64,000 nt of DNA from Huiozyma naganishii CBS 8797 (GCF_000348985.1 NC_035932.1:62001-126000), one strand, 5' to 3'; positions 1 through 9,738 are shown, numbered from the stretch's first letter. A program made the numbers and translations. Notes: generated by a model not told the origin, from the letters alone.

Positions 1-595
1 AGTGGTCATCAAGACCCTATTTATGAATGTTCAAATATGTAGGGTTTACAGGCTCAAGTAACATCAAATGGCACTAAAGAAGAATCCCTTTTTCAAAAGG
101 TTGTCACAATTTATATTTCTGATCCAAAAAATTACAACCACCTCCGAATGGACGTCCTCTATCAGTATCTCTCACAACGGTGCAAATTAACTTAGGAAAA
201 AAATTAAAGAAGCTCTGCTTTAAAAAAGAGTCAATTCACAGCACTTTAAGCATTTTAAGTAAATTAAGGCTAGTTTGGGGATGTGGTCATTAGTTGACTG
301 GAACTGTATTCTTGTGCACGGTTTGCTTCTTTCTAACTGGTAGTCTTGCCTTTATTGTATAAAATATAATTGGCTCTAAACTTTTTTTCCAAAAATTTTT
401 TTGAACCCCCCGTAGTGCAGTGGCTATTTACATGATATCTTGAAATGAATACACAGGAAAATTATTTGGGGCTCAATTTCTGGTTGAAGCTATAATGTCC
501 CATTTTTTTGTTCTATTTGCGACAGCAGTAATGAAGAGCAGACAACTACTACTGGACCAGTTATTGAAAGGACATCGCCTACGAGGAAACACAAG
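1..595. other. Region upstream of RAD2 with a short broken reading frame at the left edge
   Basis: No complete gene is visible. On the + strand, frame 1 is open from base 1 to a TAG at 40-42, then open again for 50 codons to a second TAG at 193-195. The second stretch has a protein-like composition and ends in QYLSQRCKLT. It may be the decayed 3' end of a gene that starts to the left, or chance. Bases 200-595 are AT-rich and hold the RAD2 promoter. I recognised no tRNA or known element here. Confidence 0.4.
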
Positions 596-3535
596 ATGGG
601 TGTTCATTCTTTTTGGGATATTGTGGAGCCCACAGCACGGCCGGTCCGTTTGGAGTCCCTGGAGGATAAGAAAATGGCCATCGATGCATCTATATGGATA
701 TATCAGTTTTTAAAGGCGATGAGGGATCCTGAGGGGAACGCTATAAAGAACTCACATGTTACTGGTTTTTTCCGCCGGATATGCAAACTACTCTATTTTG
801 GGATTAAACCTGTGTTTGTGTTTGATGGTGGCGTCCCCGTATTGAAGAGGAAAACTATTAAAGCCAGAAACGAGGCAAGGCAGGGGAAAAGAGAGAGTGC
901 CGCCAGAACTGCACGGAAACTGTTGGCTTTGCAGTTACATGGACAGAGTGAAAAATCACCGAAGAAGCCTCTAACTGGTACACCTCCGGCAAAGATATTC
1001 AGTCCTCAAGATGATTGGGACTTGCCGAATCTTGAAGGTTTCTACTACGACAAGAATGACCAAAGGATAAATGCCCAATACGATGAGGAGAAACGAAGAA
1101 AGATTTTAGAGAATGCAACGGTGGATGAAATTCTCGATGACATTGATATTGACTCGATAAATCCAACCTCCAAAGAATTTGAAGAGCTGCCAAATACTAT
1201 ACAATACCAGATATTGGCGAATTTAAGGCTGAAATCTCGGTTGAGAATGGGTTACTCCAAGGAACAACTGGAGAAAGTGTTTACCAACAGTATAGATTTC
1301 TCCAAATTTCAGATAGATATGGTGAGAAGAAGGAACTTTTATACTCAAAAACTGATTGGTGTCACCGGTATACATGATGGCGGGGCATCGAAGTTGGAGA
1401 ATGAGGAAGTTAGGAACAGGATTGCAGGGCAAAAGGATAGAGAGTACAAAATCACCAAAACAGAAAACGGCTGGACTCTCGGAATGGGTGACTTCGATGG
1501 TTCAGAAAAAAGCAAAGCTATTGTACTAGATAAGGAGACCGTGAAAAGGGAATTCTCAGGCGATGACGCTGACGACGAAGAATTCGAGTGGGAGGATGTA
1601 AATCTGGAATCTAGTAATCCGAAAAAGGACAATTTCGATTACTCTCTCAAGGCAGGCCGACTTCCTCAGTTTGAGGAGACTGTGGGCAATAGTGGGAGCA
1701 TGTCATTTCTTGATACCCGACCTGCCGAAGAATCGCCCGTAAAGAAGGTTCAAAAGCGGGGCGTAACACAGACTGTTGAGATCGATGAAGAGCCATCTGA
1801 TTTGGAGGATACCGTCAAGTCTGATGATGATATAATGGATTTTGCGGAAAGAGAATGTGATGCCGATGACGAGATGAAACCAAAAACCGCTATCATTGAG
1901 GGGACGAGTGATACAATCCAAAGGACAGCAGTAGATTTGGATAGAGGTGACAACAGTGAAGACGAATATTTAGACCACATGAAGGAGCTAGAACTTATGA
2001 AGGAGAGTGTCCTCGCCAAGGCCAAAGGATCTGGTCCATCTGCAAGGGACCATAATGCAATAAACTTGACGACAAACCTAACGGCAACTAGTCAGGGAAC
2101 ATTGCCCCAGACAGCTGGTGAGCAAGACTTAAATCTTTTAATGGGGAAGTTAACAGACTCCTCACAATCGTTCCTCTTCAATTCAAAAGCCGATAAACTT
2201 GTCCAGTCGGCGCCAAAACAAATGGAAATTCCGGAAATGCCAGACTGGTTTCAGACTCAACCACAGTTTATATCGGGAACGGAGGGTCAGTCCAGTTTTG
2301 TGGTCGACAAGCAACCAAAAGAAATTGAGGGCGCTGGTCCTGGGTATACATTAGTTGATGGTTATCTTAACACGGAAAGCTTTTTGGAAGAGCGGAATAA
2401 GGAGCCTGCCACAGACGAAGTAGAGATTATTGAGCCAGCAAAACGGGCGAAGAAGGCGAGTGACGATACTGAAAACACAACCATGCAATACCACGATCAT
2501 AGTACTAATGCAAGTTCCGTAACGAAGCCAGTGTCAGCACTACCAAATTATGAATTTTCGGAGGAAGAGGAGGAGAACTTGATAAATGACATGAGAAACG
2601 AGGTGAAGGATTTTGAGCAATTCAAAACGAACGAGCTCCTGATGAAGTCCTCTGAGGACGTTGTCTCAACCGCGTTTGTGGAGGACGATTTATTCGACCA
2701 GCAGGTGAAGGATAAACGAGACGCTGACGAGGTGACCCCTCAGATGGTGGAAGACATCCAGGAGTTACTGTCCCGGTTTGGGATCCCCTTTATTGTTTCC
2801 CCCATGGAGGCGGAGGCCCAGTGTGCCGAGTTACTTGGTTTAAATCTTGTTGATGGGATAATTACTGACGATAGCGATGTATTTTTGTTTGGAGGGACCA
2901 AAGTGTACAAGAATCTGTTCCAAGACCGGAAATATGTCGAGTACTACGACTACGAGACAATTGTGCGGTCTCTTGGGATCGACCGGGCTCAAATGATCGA
3001 GCTTGCTCTGCTGCTCGGTAGTGATTACACACCAGGGATCAAATCGATGGGTCCCGTTTCCAGTGTGGAGATCCTGGCTGAGTTCGGCGATCTCTCCGAG
3101 TTCAAGAGGTGGTACGAGGAGGGTCAACTGAACATCGAGGCGCAGAGCAAAGACAACAAGTTTCGGAGGGACTTGCGGAAGAGGCTTGTGAAGAACGATG
3201 TGCTGCTGGACCCTGATTTCCCGAGCGGTACCGTCATCGATGCGTACCTGCACCCTGAAGTGGACCATGACAAGACGAGTTTCCGGTGGTCTCCTCCGGA
3301 TCTCGACATGCTGCGTACCTTCTTGCACCGCCGATTAGGGTGGCCAGACGAGAAGTCGGACGAGGTATTGGTCCCGCTGATAAGAGATATCAACAGGAGG
3401 TCTTCGAAGGGCCGGCAGACGACGCTGAACGAGTTCTTCCCGCGCGAGTACATCGAGGAGAACCGCAAACGGGCGAGTTCGGGCAAGCGGATCTTCACGG
3501 CGACCGAGAAGCTGAAGAAGAGGCGTCTACGGTAA
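596..3535 (+). CDS. RAD2: Rad2/XPG structure-specific endonuclease of nucleotide excision repair
   Basis: The 979-residue protein belongs to the FEN1/XPG family (S. cerevisiae Rad2 is 1031 residues). In nucleotide excision repair Rad2 cuts the damaged strand 3' to the lesion as part of the TFIIH-associated incision complex in the nucleus. The N-nuclease region starts at the first residue (MGVHSFWDIV, then DASIWIYQF). A long acidic spacer follows, then the I-nuclease region near residues 730-850 with EAEAQCAEL (acidic residues near 738-740) and TDDSDVFLFG. Near the C-terminus, QTTLNEFF is a canonical PCNA-interacting box, and KKRRLR at the very end looks like a nuclear localisation signal. The ATG at 596 gives the conserved N-terminus. 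It runs in the same direction as MTM1 downstream, as in S. cerevisiae (YGR258C-YGR257C). Confidence 0.97.
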   Translation: MGVHSFWDIVEPTARPVRLESLEDKKMAIDASIWIYQFLKAMRDPEGNAIKNSHVTGFFRRICKLLYFGIKPVFVFDGGVPVLKRKTIKARNEARQGKRESAARTARKLLALQLHGQSEKSPKKPLTGTPPAKIFSPQDDWDLPNLEGFYYDKNDQRINAQYDEEKRRKILENATVDEILDDIDIDSINPTSKEFEELPNTIQYQILANLRLKSRLRMGYSKEQLEKVFTNSIDFSKFQIDMVRRRNFYTQKLIGVTGIHDGGASKLENEEVRNRIAGQKDREYKITKTENGWTLGMGDFDGSEKSKAIVLDKETVKREFSGDDADDEEFEWEDVNLESSNPKKDNFDYSLKAGRLPQFEETVGNSGSMSFLDTRPAEESPVKKVQKRGVTQTVEIDEEPSDLEDTVKSDDDIMDFAERECDADDEMKPKTAIIEGTSDTIQRTAVDLDRGDNSEDEYLDHMKELELMKESVLAKAKGSGPSARDHNAINLTTNLTATSQGTLPQTAGEQDLNLLMGKLTDSSQSFLFNSKADKLVQSAPKQMEIPEMPDWFQTQPQFISGTEGQSSFVVDKQPKEIEGAGPGYTLVDGYLNTESFLEERNKEPATDEVEIIEPAKRAKKASDDTENTTMQYHDHSTNASSVTKPVSALPNYEFSEEEEENLINDMRNEVKDFEQFKTNELLMKSSEDVVSTAFVEDDLFDQQVKDKRDADEVTPQMVEDIQELLSRFGIPFIVSPMEAEAQCAELLGLNLVDGIITDDSDVFLFGGTKVYKNLFQDRKYVEYYDYETIVRSLGIDRAQMIELALLLGSDYTPGIKSMGPVSSVEILAEFGDLSEFKRWYEEGQLNIEAQSKDNKFRRDLRKRLVKNDVLLDPDFPSGTVIDAYLHPEVDHDKTSFRWSPPDLDMLRTFLHRRLGWPDEKSDEVLVPLIRDINRRSSKGRQTTLNEFFPREYIEENRKRASSGKRIFTATEKLKKRRLR

Positions 3536-3727
3536 AACCATGTAATATGTATAAATACAGGGTGTGAGCAACCTCCTCTGCTTTGCTTACCTCATCGCTG
3601 GGGAAGTGAACAAAAATATCCGAATATATATATTTTGTGGGTGAAGATGGAGGACCTTTGAAGAACGGCACCCCATTAAAGAAGGTGGACCGTTGTGCAC
3701 GGTGCGAGGGATCGCGGCGGTCTGGGA

Positions 3728-4825
3728 ATGTCTGAGAATAATGTTGCTGGAGGCGGCACTGCACAGTGGCTCGGGTTCCAAGAGCGGATGCTGAGCGCGA
3801 GTGTCGGATCGCTTCTGACGTCGATGACTCTGACGCCGATGGATGTGGTGCGGATACGATTGCAACAGCAGAGCATGACGCAGCTGTGTGGGTGCGATGA
3901 TATTGGTGGTGAAGGAGGGGCAGGGTCGCTGAGACAGGCGACTGTGCGGCGTCTGCCTCGAGCCGCTGGTGCTGCGGCGGAGGCGGAGGCCCGCCGGGTG
4001 TTCTGGGAAGGCGCTTGTTTTGCTGAGTTGAACTGTAGGAGGTCCCATGTCCCGCTTCGTGGTACGTGGGATGCGCTGTTGCAGATCTCGCGGAACGAGG
4101 GCTGCTCGACGCTGTGGCGCGGGATCTCGCTGACGCTGGCGATGGCGATCCCCGCGAACGTGGTATATTTCACCGGGTACGAGTACGTGAGGGACGTTTC
4201 TCCTCTGCGAGGGGTGTACCCTACGTTGAACCCACTTCTGTGTGGTGCCGTGGCGCGTCTTCTTGCTGCGACGACCGTTGCACCATTGGAGTTACTCAAG
4301 ACGAAGTTCCAAAGCATCCCACGGTCGAGTGAGCGGGTCCGTGCAGCGGCGATCTTCAAAGACTTGCTCCAGGAGACACGGCTGGAGATCCAGGGACAAG
4401 GGTTACGGCGAGCTTTGTTCAAAGGGTTGCAGATCACTCTGTGGCGGGACGTGCCCTTCTCTGGGATATACTGGGCCTCGTACGAGTGGTGTAAGCGGTC
4501 GCTGTGGGCGGGGAACGCACAGGGGAGCAACGCTGTGCATTTCGCGAACAGTTTCATCGGTGGGTGTGTATCAGGGACACTTGCCGCTGTGGCGACTCAT
4601 CCTTTTGATGTTGGGAAGACGCGGTTACAGATACGGATGCTGCAGGGCGGTACTGGGGGTGCCCCGACTGGTGAACCACGCATGTTCCGGTACTTGGCTG
4701 GGATATGGCGTTCTGAAGGTGCCTCTGGTTTGTACGCTGGTCTTGGGGCGCGAGTCGCGAAGATTGCACCTAGTTGTGCGATCATGATCTCAAGTTACGA
4801 GGTGAGCAAGAAGTTTTTTACTTGA
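3728..4825 (+). CDS. MTM1: Mtm1-type mitochondrial carrier
   Basis: The 365-residue protein belongs to the mitochondrial carrier (SLC25) family. Mtm1 is an inner-membrane carrier needed for manganese loading of mitochondrial superoxide dismutase and linked to pyridoxal-phosphate transport and iron homeostasis. Three carrier repeats are visible: SLLTSMTLTPMDVVRIRLQQQ near residue 20, TTVAPLELLKTKFQSIPR in the middle, and ATHPFDVGKTRLQIRM near residue 290, each with a P-x-[DE]-x-x-[KR]-like signature. I chose the ATG at 3728 (MSENN...) because it matches the S. cerevisiae start; the frame stays open upstream but without an ATG. Neighbours RAD2 (upstream) and GND (convergent) match YGR256W-YGR258C. 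Confidence 0.94.
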   Translation: MSENNVAGGGTAQWLGFQERMLSASVGSLLTSMTLTPMDVVRIRLQQQSMTQLCGCDDIGGEGGAGSLRQATVRRLPRAAGAAAEAEARRVFWEGACFAELNCRRSHVPLRGTWDALLQISRNEGCSTLWRGISLTLAMAIPANVVYFTGYEYVRDVSPLRGVYPTLNPLLCGAVARLLAATTVAPLELLKTKFQSIPRSSERVRAAAIFKDLLQETRLEIQGQGLRRALFKGLQITLWRDVPFSGIYWASYEWCKRSLWAGNAQGSNAVHFANSFIGGCVSGTLAAVATHPFDVGKTRLQIRMLQGGTGGAPTGEPRMFRYLAGIWRSEGASGLYAGLGARVAKIAPSCAIMISSYEVSKKFFT

Positions 4826-4963
4826 GAGTGGGGAAGAAGGACAAAGTTGGGAAAGATAGAGTAATAAAATCGTGTACATAACAGCGTTAAAAGATCGTTG
4901 CTGGTTATAGAACTGTATATATAATATATATATTGTCAGAAAGAGAAACTAGTAGACTCCCGT

Positions 4964-6445
4964 TCAAGCGTCGTAAGAGGTGGAGGAGACGTTCCCACCG
5001 TGGCCAGTCCAGTTGACGTGGATGTTCTTACCCAATGGTAGAGACTCGGAGGCCTCTTCTGGTAGGACTTTGAAAGTGTGGGCACCGAAGTAGTCTCTCT
5101 GGGCTTGTAGCAAGTTAGCTGGTAGTCTTTCGGATCTGTACCCGTCGTAGAAGGCCAACGCGGTGGAGAAAGTTGGCGTTGGGATACCGTACGTGGTGGC
5201 CAAGGCCAGGGTCTTTCTCCAGCCGGATTGGGCCTTTGTAACGGCGTCAGAGAAGAACTTGTTCAACAGCAAGTTTTGCAAGTCTGGGTTTTCTCTGTAG
5301 GCCTTTGTGATTTCACCCAAGAAGACGGATCTGATGATACAGCCACCTCTCCACATCAAAGCGATAGATGGGTTGTTTAGCTTCCAGCCGTAAGTGCGGG
5401 CCGCTTCTCTGATCAACATGAACCCCTGTGCGTAGGAGATGATCTTGGAGGCGTACAGAGCCTGTTCCAAGTCGTCGATGAACTGTTGTCTGTCCTTGAC
5501 GACGCCCTCTGGGATGGCAGGGCCTGGCAAGGTCTTGGAGGCCAAGACTCTCTCGTCCTTGATGGCGGACAGGCATCTTGCGAAGACGGCCTCCCCGATC
5601 AAAGTGACTGGCATACCTAGGTCCAAGGCGTTGATGGCGGTCCACTTACCGGTCCCCTTCTGGCCTGCGGAGTCCAAGATCTTCTCAACGATAGGCCTGC
5701 CGTCCGTGTCGTTCTTCTTCAAGATGTTGGTGGTGATCTCGACCAGGAAGGAGTCCAGGACGCCCTTGTCCCACTTGGCGAAAACGTCGGAGATTTCCTT
5801 GTCTGTGAAGTGGCCAACACGCTTCATGATATCGTAGGCCTCGCAGATAACCTGCATGTCACCGTACTCGATACCGTTGTGGACCATCTTGACGTAGTGC
5901 CCGGACCCTGCAGGCCCGACCCAGTCACAGCATGGTTCGCCGTCGGCCTTGGCAGAGATGGACTGGAAGATGGGCTTGATGTGTGGCCAGGCCTCCTCGG
6001 ACCCACCAGGCATCAAAGAGGGCCCGTAACGGGCACCTTCTTCACCACCGGAGACACCGGACCCGACGAAGAGAATGCCCTTCTTGGTCAATTCCTCGTA
6101 ACGTCTGTTGGAGTCTGGGTAGTGCGAGTTCCCACCGTCGATGATAATGTCGCCCTTTTCCAGGAATGGCACCAGGTCGTTGATGACGTAGTCGACTGGT
6201 TTCCCGGCCTTGATCAGCAACATGATCTTTCTGGGTCTCTTCAACTTGGCGACCAATTCCGCGATGGAGTGGGCGCCGACGATGGACTTGCCCTTGGCTG
6301 GGCCATTCAGGAAGTCGTCGACGACGGTGTGCGTTCTGTTGTACGCGCAGACGGTGAACCCGTGGTCGGCGGCGTTCAAGATCAGGTTCTGGCCCATGAC
6401 GGCCAGACCGATTAGACCTAAGTCAGCAACAGCTTGTTCAGACAT
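4964..6445 (-). CDS. GND1/GND2: 6-phosphogluconate dehydrogenase, decarboxylating
   Basis: The 493-residue protein (S. cerevisiae Gnd1/2 are about 490) oxidatively decarboxylates 6-phosphogluconate to ribulose 5-phosphate with NADP+, the third step of the oxidative pentose-phosphate pathway, in the cytosol. The Rossmann motif GLIGLAVMGQNL lies at the N-terminus with the NADP-binding NRT segment after it. VGSGVSGGEEGARYGPS and VKMVHNGIEYGDMQ carry the substrate-binding and catalytic Lys/Asn residues. The start at 6445 (MSEQAVADLG) matches the family; a longer open frame upstream is not conserved. Position next to MTM1 corresponds to GND2 (YGR256W), but GND1 and GND2 are duplicates and the paralogue name cannot be fixed from the sequence. 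A TATATAA box lies about 160 bases upstream. Confidence 0.97.
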   Translation of the reverse strand: MSEQAVADLGLIGLAVMGQNLILNAADHGFTVCAYNRTHTVVDDFLNGPAKGKSIVGAHSIAELVAKLKRPRKIMLLIKAGKPVDYVINDLVPFLEKGDIIIDGGNSHYPDSNRRYEELTKKGILFVGSGVSGGEEGARYGPSLMPGGSEEAWPHIKPIFQSISAKADGEPCCDWVGPAGSGHYVKMVHNGIEYGDMQVICEAYDIMKRVGHFTDKEISDVFAKWDKGVLDSFLVEITTNILKKNDTDGRPIVEKILDSAGQKGTGKWTAINALDLGMPVTLIGEAVFARCLSAIKDERVLASKTLPGPAIPEGVVKDRQQFIDDLEQALYASKIISYAQGFMLIREAARTYGWKLNNPSIALMWRGGCIIRSVFLGEITKAYRENPDLQNLLLNKFFSDAVTKAQSGWRKTLALATTYGIPTPTFSTALAFYDGYRSERLPANLLQAQRDYFGAHTFKVLPEEASESLPLGKNIHVNWTGHGGNVSSTSYDA

Positions 6446-7139
6446 TTTGAATGTGGGGGGATATAGATGTGGTAGAAGTGGATCTGTGATGTATAAATCA
6501 GCACCAATTGACCTGGGGGGAGTGAGGGGGGAACTACAACAAGCACAAGAACAAGAAGGGAGAGACGACGAGAAGCGGAACAACCCAGATACGACGCTAC
6601 TTTATATAATCAGGGACGGCGGAGAGGGGGGGCAGCGAACAGCGAACAACGAGACCCAACAAAGGGGAATCTCCCAGGGGCAGAGAGAGGGAGTTCTTAG
6701 CGGTGTCGTGTCAAGTATAGGGTATTGCAGTGTGGTGTGCTATACTGAGTATGCTGTGGTATACTGTGGTATACTGAGCAATGCGGTGTTACGGTAATCA
6801 GGATAGAGTAAGCAGTTCTGCACCGTACCACAGCAGTGCTACTGCTACACTGTATTGCTGCGGTAAAGGGGGTGGGCGGTGTCCGCGGTGTTTTCTGCGG
6901 GGCCCCTGTTTTGCGAGCGTCGTCGGGAATAGGGGTTACGTTTAGGGGCTGCCCGTCGGTGTTATAAGGGGTGCGGGTGTGTGGGTGCGGGGCGTGGCTG
7001 TCACGTGGTGCGGAAGTGGGAACCGCACAAAAAAATGGGTGTCTGGCACGTGACAGTCACGTTTTCTACCCGGACACAATATTTTGGTCAAGAGACGCAA
7101 CATTACATTTTATGGACATATTTAGTGCCAACCGTATTC

Positions 7140-7310
7140 AAAGCTATCGTCTTATTATACATCTCTAACAATGGAATAAGTATCTTGTAGAATGCAGTCC
7201 AGAAGTTCCTTTAGTCCTAAATCTTGAATTTCTTCAACACACGGGTCCAGATTTAGGTGTCTTGTCAATATTACTGTCTACGAACATTACGCTACTATAG
7301 CGTATTGCGT
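7140..7310 (-). repeat. Dispersed intergenic repeat, copy A (possible gene relic)
   Basis: About 170 bases resemble 50640-50810 in the same orientation, about 80% identical by eye. On the minus strand a frame without an ATG is open for 40 codons, from 7277 to a TAA at 7155-7157, and includes DPCVEEIQDLGLKELLDC. In the central 25 codons most differences from copy B fall at synonymous codon positions (Leu, Gly). An imperfect palindrome CGCTACTATAGCG ends the unit near 7290-7303. The family is not one I recognise. It could be a degenerate gene fragment or part of an uncharacterised mobile element. Confidence 0.6.
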
Positions 7311-7717
7311 GTAAATATACAATTTGGTACGAGTATTTTTATTATCTTAGACTGCTTTCAACGCGTAAATTTACCACTTTCCTATTACGTGACCAAACCG
7401 CATTACTCGCGTGATACAAGTTTTTTGTGAGGGGTTTCCGCGGGAGGGTCTCCAAAATTCCAGTCCCCCACCAGGTCTACCGGCCGCCAGATGGAGACAG
7501 TTTTCCATTACCCGGAACGCATTGCTTTCTTGCACAGTGAAGGACAAGCTATTATCTATATACCTTTTGCACAGACCTTGCATTTCAAGTGCTACAGCAG
7601 GGATTGAAATTTTTGGCAATTTTCTCCGGAGGAATTGAATTTTTGCAACACCGCACCAGGTCTACACTAGAGTCTAGTGTTTTGTCACGTGCCACTTTTT
7701 ACGCTGTCACGTGGTTC

Positions 7718-7778
7718 TGAAAATTTTCTGGGCTTCTCTCTTCAATGCGATGAGATGATCTGGAGAGTGTGCGATGAG
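7718..7778 (+). promoter_or_regulatory. RRPE and two PAC elements of DBP8
   Basis: TGAAAATTTT at 7718-7727 matches the ribosomal RNA processing element, and GCGATGAG at 7747-7754 and 7771-7778 match the PAC element bound by Dot6/Tod6. This pair marks ribosome-biogenesis promoters in yeasts and agrees with DBP8 as the target. The second PAC contains an ATG in frame with DBP8, which supports the downstream ATG as the true start. Confidence 0.8.
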
Positions 7779-7815
7779 ATGCGTGTGTAGTAGTATGCCC
7801 ACTGCCCAACACACC

Positions 7816-9093
7816 ATGTCCTTCGCAGATCTCGGATTGGCGCACTGGCTGTGCGACTCCCTGCAAGCCATGCGGATACACACACCCACGGACGTGCAGA
7901 CACACTGTATCCCGCCCATATTGAAGGGGAGGAACTGTATAGGTGGGGCACGTACCGGGTCTGGTAAGACTCTTGCGTTTGCTGGGCCCATGTTGACAGA
8001 GTGGTCTAGAGACCCCGCGGCTCTCTTCGGTGTTGTGTTGACACCAACGCGAGAATTGGCAGTGCAGATTCATGAACAGTTGTGCGCCCTGGGGGCACAA
8101 CTGAATATTAGATGTGCGCTCGTCGTTGGTGGTGGGGATTTCGTGCAACAGTCTTTGGAACTCCAGGGGAGACCTCATTTTATTGTCGCGACACCAGGTA
8201 GACTGGCACACCACATTATTAGTGATACTCCAGAGGCAGCACTCTCCAGCTTGCTGAAACGGTACACACGATACTTGGTTCTCGATGAGGCAGATTTCCT
8301 TCTGACACCAACATTCGCATCGGATTTGGCGGTGATCTTGGGGGCACTACCAGACAAAACTCACCGCAGAACTCTCCTCTTCACCGCTACTGTGACAGAT
8401 CAAGTGTTGCAACTGCGTGAGGGCGATGCATTCGTCTACAACGCTGAGGACGACTCGCAACTCGCTCCAGGGCGTAGACAACTACCAGATACGCTCACCG
8501 CGGAGTACTTGCTCGTCCCAGAACACGTCAAGGAGGCGTACCTGTACCATATCCTTGTCTCCAATGAATTCGAGGACTCCACAGCCGTCGTGTTCGTTAA
8601 TCGCACACGTACAGCGGAGTTGCTACGGCGTACACTGTATCAATTGGGGGTACGCGTCACCTCACTACACTCACAGATGCCCCAATCTGAACGTGCCAAT
8701 TCGTTACATAGGTTCCGTGCCCGTGCTGCACGAGTGCTCGTCGCTACAGACGTCGCCGCAAGAGGGCTCGATATCCCTCAGGTGTCCCTCGTGGTCAACT
8801 ACGACGTGCCCTCGGACCCTGACACTTTTGTGCACCGTGTCGGGCGTACCGCTCGTGCGGGGAGACACGGTGAATCGGTACTGTTCGTCACGCAGAGGGA
8901 CGTCGATAGATTACACGCAATAGAGACTCGTGTGGCCACTACGATCGGACAGTTCTCGCGCGTCGGGGACACCGCTGTGATTAAGAAATCCCTCACGCAG
9001 ACGAGTAAAGCGAAACGGACGGCAATGATGGCCATGGAACGCGAGGGGTTCGGAGAGAGAAGAGCCCAACAGAAACTAAGGCAGGCTAAATAA
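7816..9093 (+). CDS. DBP8: ATP-dependent DEAD-box RNA helicase Dbp8
   Basis: The 425-residue protein (S. cerevisiae 431) is a DEAD-box helicase required for 40S subunit biogenesis in the nucleolus, where Esf2 stimulates it. Motifs in order: Q-motif region, GGARTGSGKT (Walker A), PTRELAVQ (Ia), TPGRLAHH, LDEADFLL (DEAD box), FTATVTDQ (SAT replaced by TAT, as in the Dbp8 family), TDVAARGLD and HRVGRTARAG (VI). The chosen start MSFADLGLAHWL aligns with the S. cerevisiae N-terminus. Two upstream in-frame ATGs at 7774 and 7795 would add 14 or 7 residues, and the first lies inside a PAC promoter element. The S. cerevisiae orthologue is on chromosome VIII (YHR169W) next to NMD3, here two genes away. 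Confidence 0.95.
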   Translation: MSFADLGLAHWLCDSLQAMRIHTPTDVQTHCIPPILKGRNCIGGARTGSGKTLAFAGPMLTEWSRDPAALFGVVLTPTRELAVQIHEQLCALGAQLNIRCALVVGGGDFVQQSLELQGRPHFIVATPGRLAHHIISDTPEAALSSLLKRYTRYLVLDEADFLLTPTFASDLAVILGALPDKTHRRTLLFTATVTDQVLQLREGDAFVYNAEDDSQLAPGRRQLPDTLTAEYLLVPEHVKEAYLYHILVSNEFEDSTAVVFVNRTRTAELLRRTLYQLGVRVTSLHSQMPQSERANSLHRFRARAARVLVATDVAARGLDIPQVSLVVNYDVPSDPDTFVHRVGRTARAGRHGESVLFVTQRDVDRLHAIETRVATTIGQFSRVGDTAVIKKSLTQTSKAKRTAMMAMEREGFGERRAQQKLRQAK

Positions 9094-9162
9094 GACCATC
9101 TATGTACAATATACCGGATTATTATTATATAAATCTTCTCGCACCATCGACACAGAGCATCA

Positions 9163-9170
9163 GCGATGAG
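9163..9170 (+). promoter_or_regulatory. PAC element overlapping the NOP19 start codon
   Basis: GCGATGAG contains the ATG of NOP19 at 9166. The match to the PAC consensus is exact, but with only 72 bases between DBP8 and NOP19 it may be chance or a real proximal element. Confidence 0.45.
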
Positions 9171-9738
9171 CAGGGCTAAGGAGTTGCAAGAGAAGCTGGA
9201 CTTGCAAGCGAAGCTGCAACTGGCGTTCAGCAAGAAGTCCGCGAGCGTGGCCGCATGGTTGGAGGACACACCGCTGCAGGACGCGAGCAAGAGCGCAGCA
9301 CACCTCCGGGACTCACGGGACCAGTTCTTCCATCTGCCTGTGATGCAGACGGGCAGCGGGTTGAACATGACCCAGCGGGCAGGTGATGGACCCTCAGATC
9401 AAACAGATATACACACTGTCGGCGAGTTCATCGACTCGGACAAGAAAGTCAGCTCGCTGGGCAAGAAGAAGCGGAGGCCTGTGCCCACCGCTGGCGGTAG
9501 TAGTATCCACCGCGTCAGCAAGGACGACACGGGCGCCATGGTCGCGCTGAAGCGGAAGATGCGCACCGCACAGCGTGCAGCAATCCGCGCAGACCCTCAA
9601 AGAACTACTAGAACTACTACATCTGCCCAAGCAGACTCTGAAGACGACGACGACGACCGGCCGCCCGCACAGACACAAGGCAAGAAACATTCCCAACTGC
9701 TCTTCCAGAGCAAGAAGCACAAACGCAGCCGAAACTGA
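9166..9738 (+). CDS. NOP19: Small-subunit processome factor Nop19
   Basis: The 190-residue basic protein begins MSRAKELQEKLDLQAKLQ and is rich in Lys, Ser and charged residues, with GKKKRRP and a basic C-terminus KKHKRSRN that could act as nucleolar localisation signals. Nop19 in S. cerevisiae (YGR251W, 196 residues) is a nucleolar protein needed for early pre-rRNA cleavage at sites A0, A1 and A2. The assignment rests on similar length, the MSRA...EK start and position next to GCN5. A PAC element (GCGATGAG at 9163-9170) spans the start codon. The gene starts 72 bases after DBP8 in the same direction. Confidence 0.82.
   Translation: MSRAKELQEKLDLQAKLQLAFSKKSASVAAWLEDTPLQDASKSAAHLRDSRDQFFHLPVMQTGSGLNMTQRAGDGPSDQTDIHTVGEFIDSDKKVSSLGKKKRRPVPTAGGSSIHRVSKDDTGAMVALKRKMRTAQRAAIRADPQRTTRTTTSAQADSEDDDDDRPPAQTQGKKHSQLLFQSKKHKRSRN

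Larger units (their letters stand above)
6446..7815. other. GND-DBP8 divergent intergenic region with repeat, E-boxes and ribosome-biogenesis promoter elements
   Basis: This 1.37-kb region contains no convincing gene. It holds the GND promoter, CACGTG hexamers at 7002, 7047, 7686 and 7708, a dispersed repeat (7140-7310), a Reb1-type TTACCCG site near 7508, and two copies of CACCAGGTCTAC (near 7470 and 7655). Just before DBP8 are RRPE and PAC elements. It also coincides with one inferred inversion breakpoint, between GND and DBP8. Confidence 0.6.
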
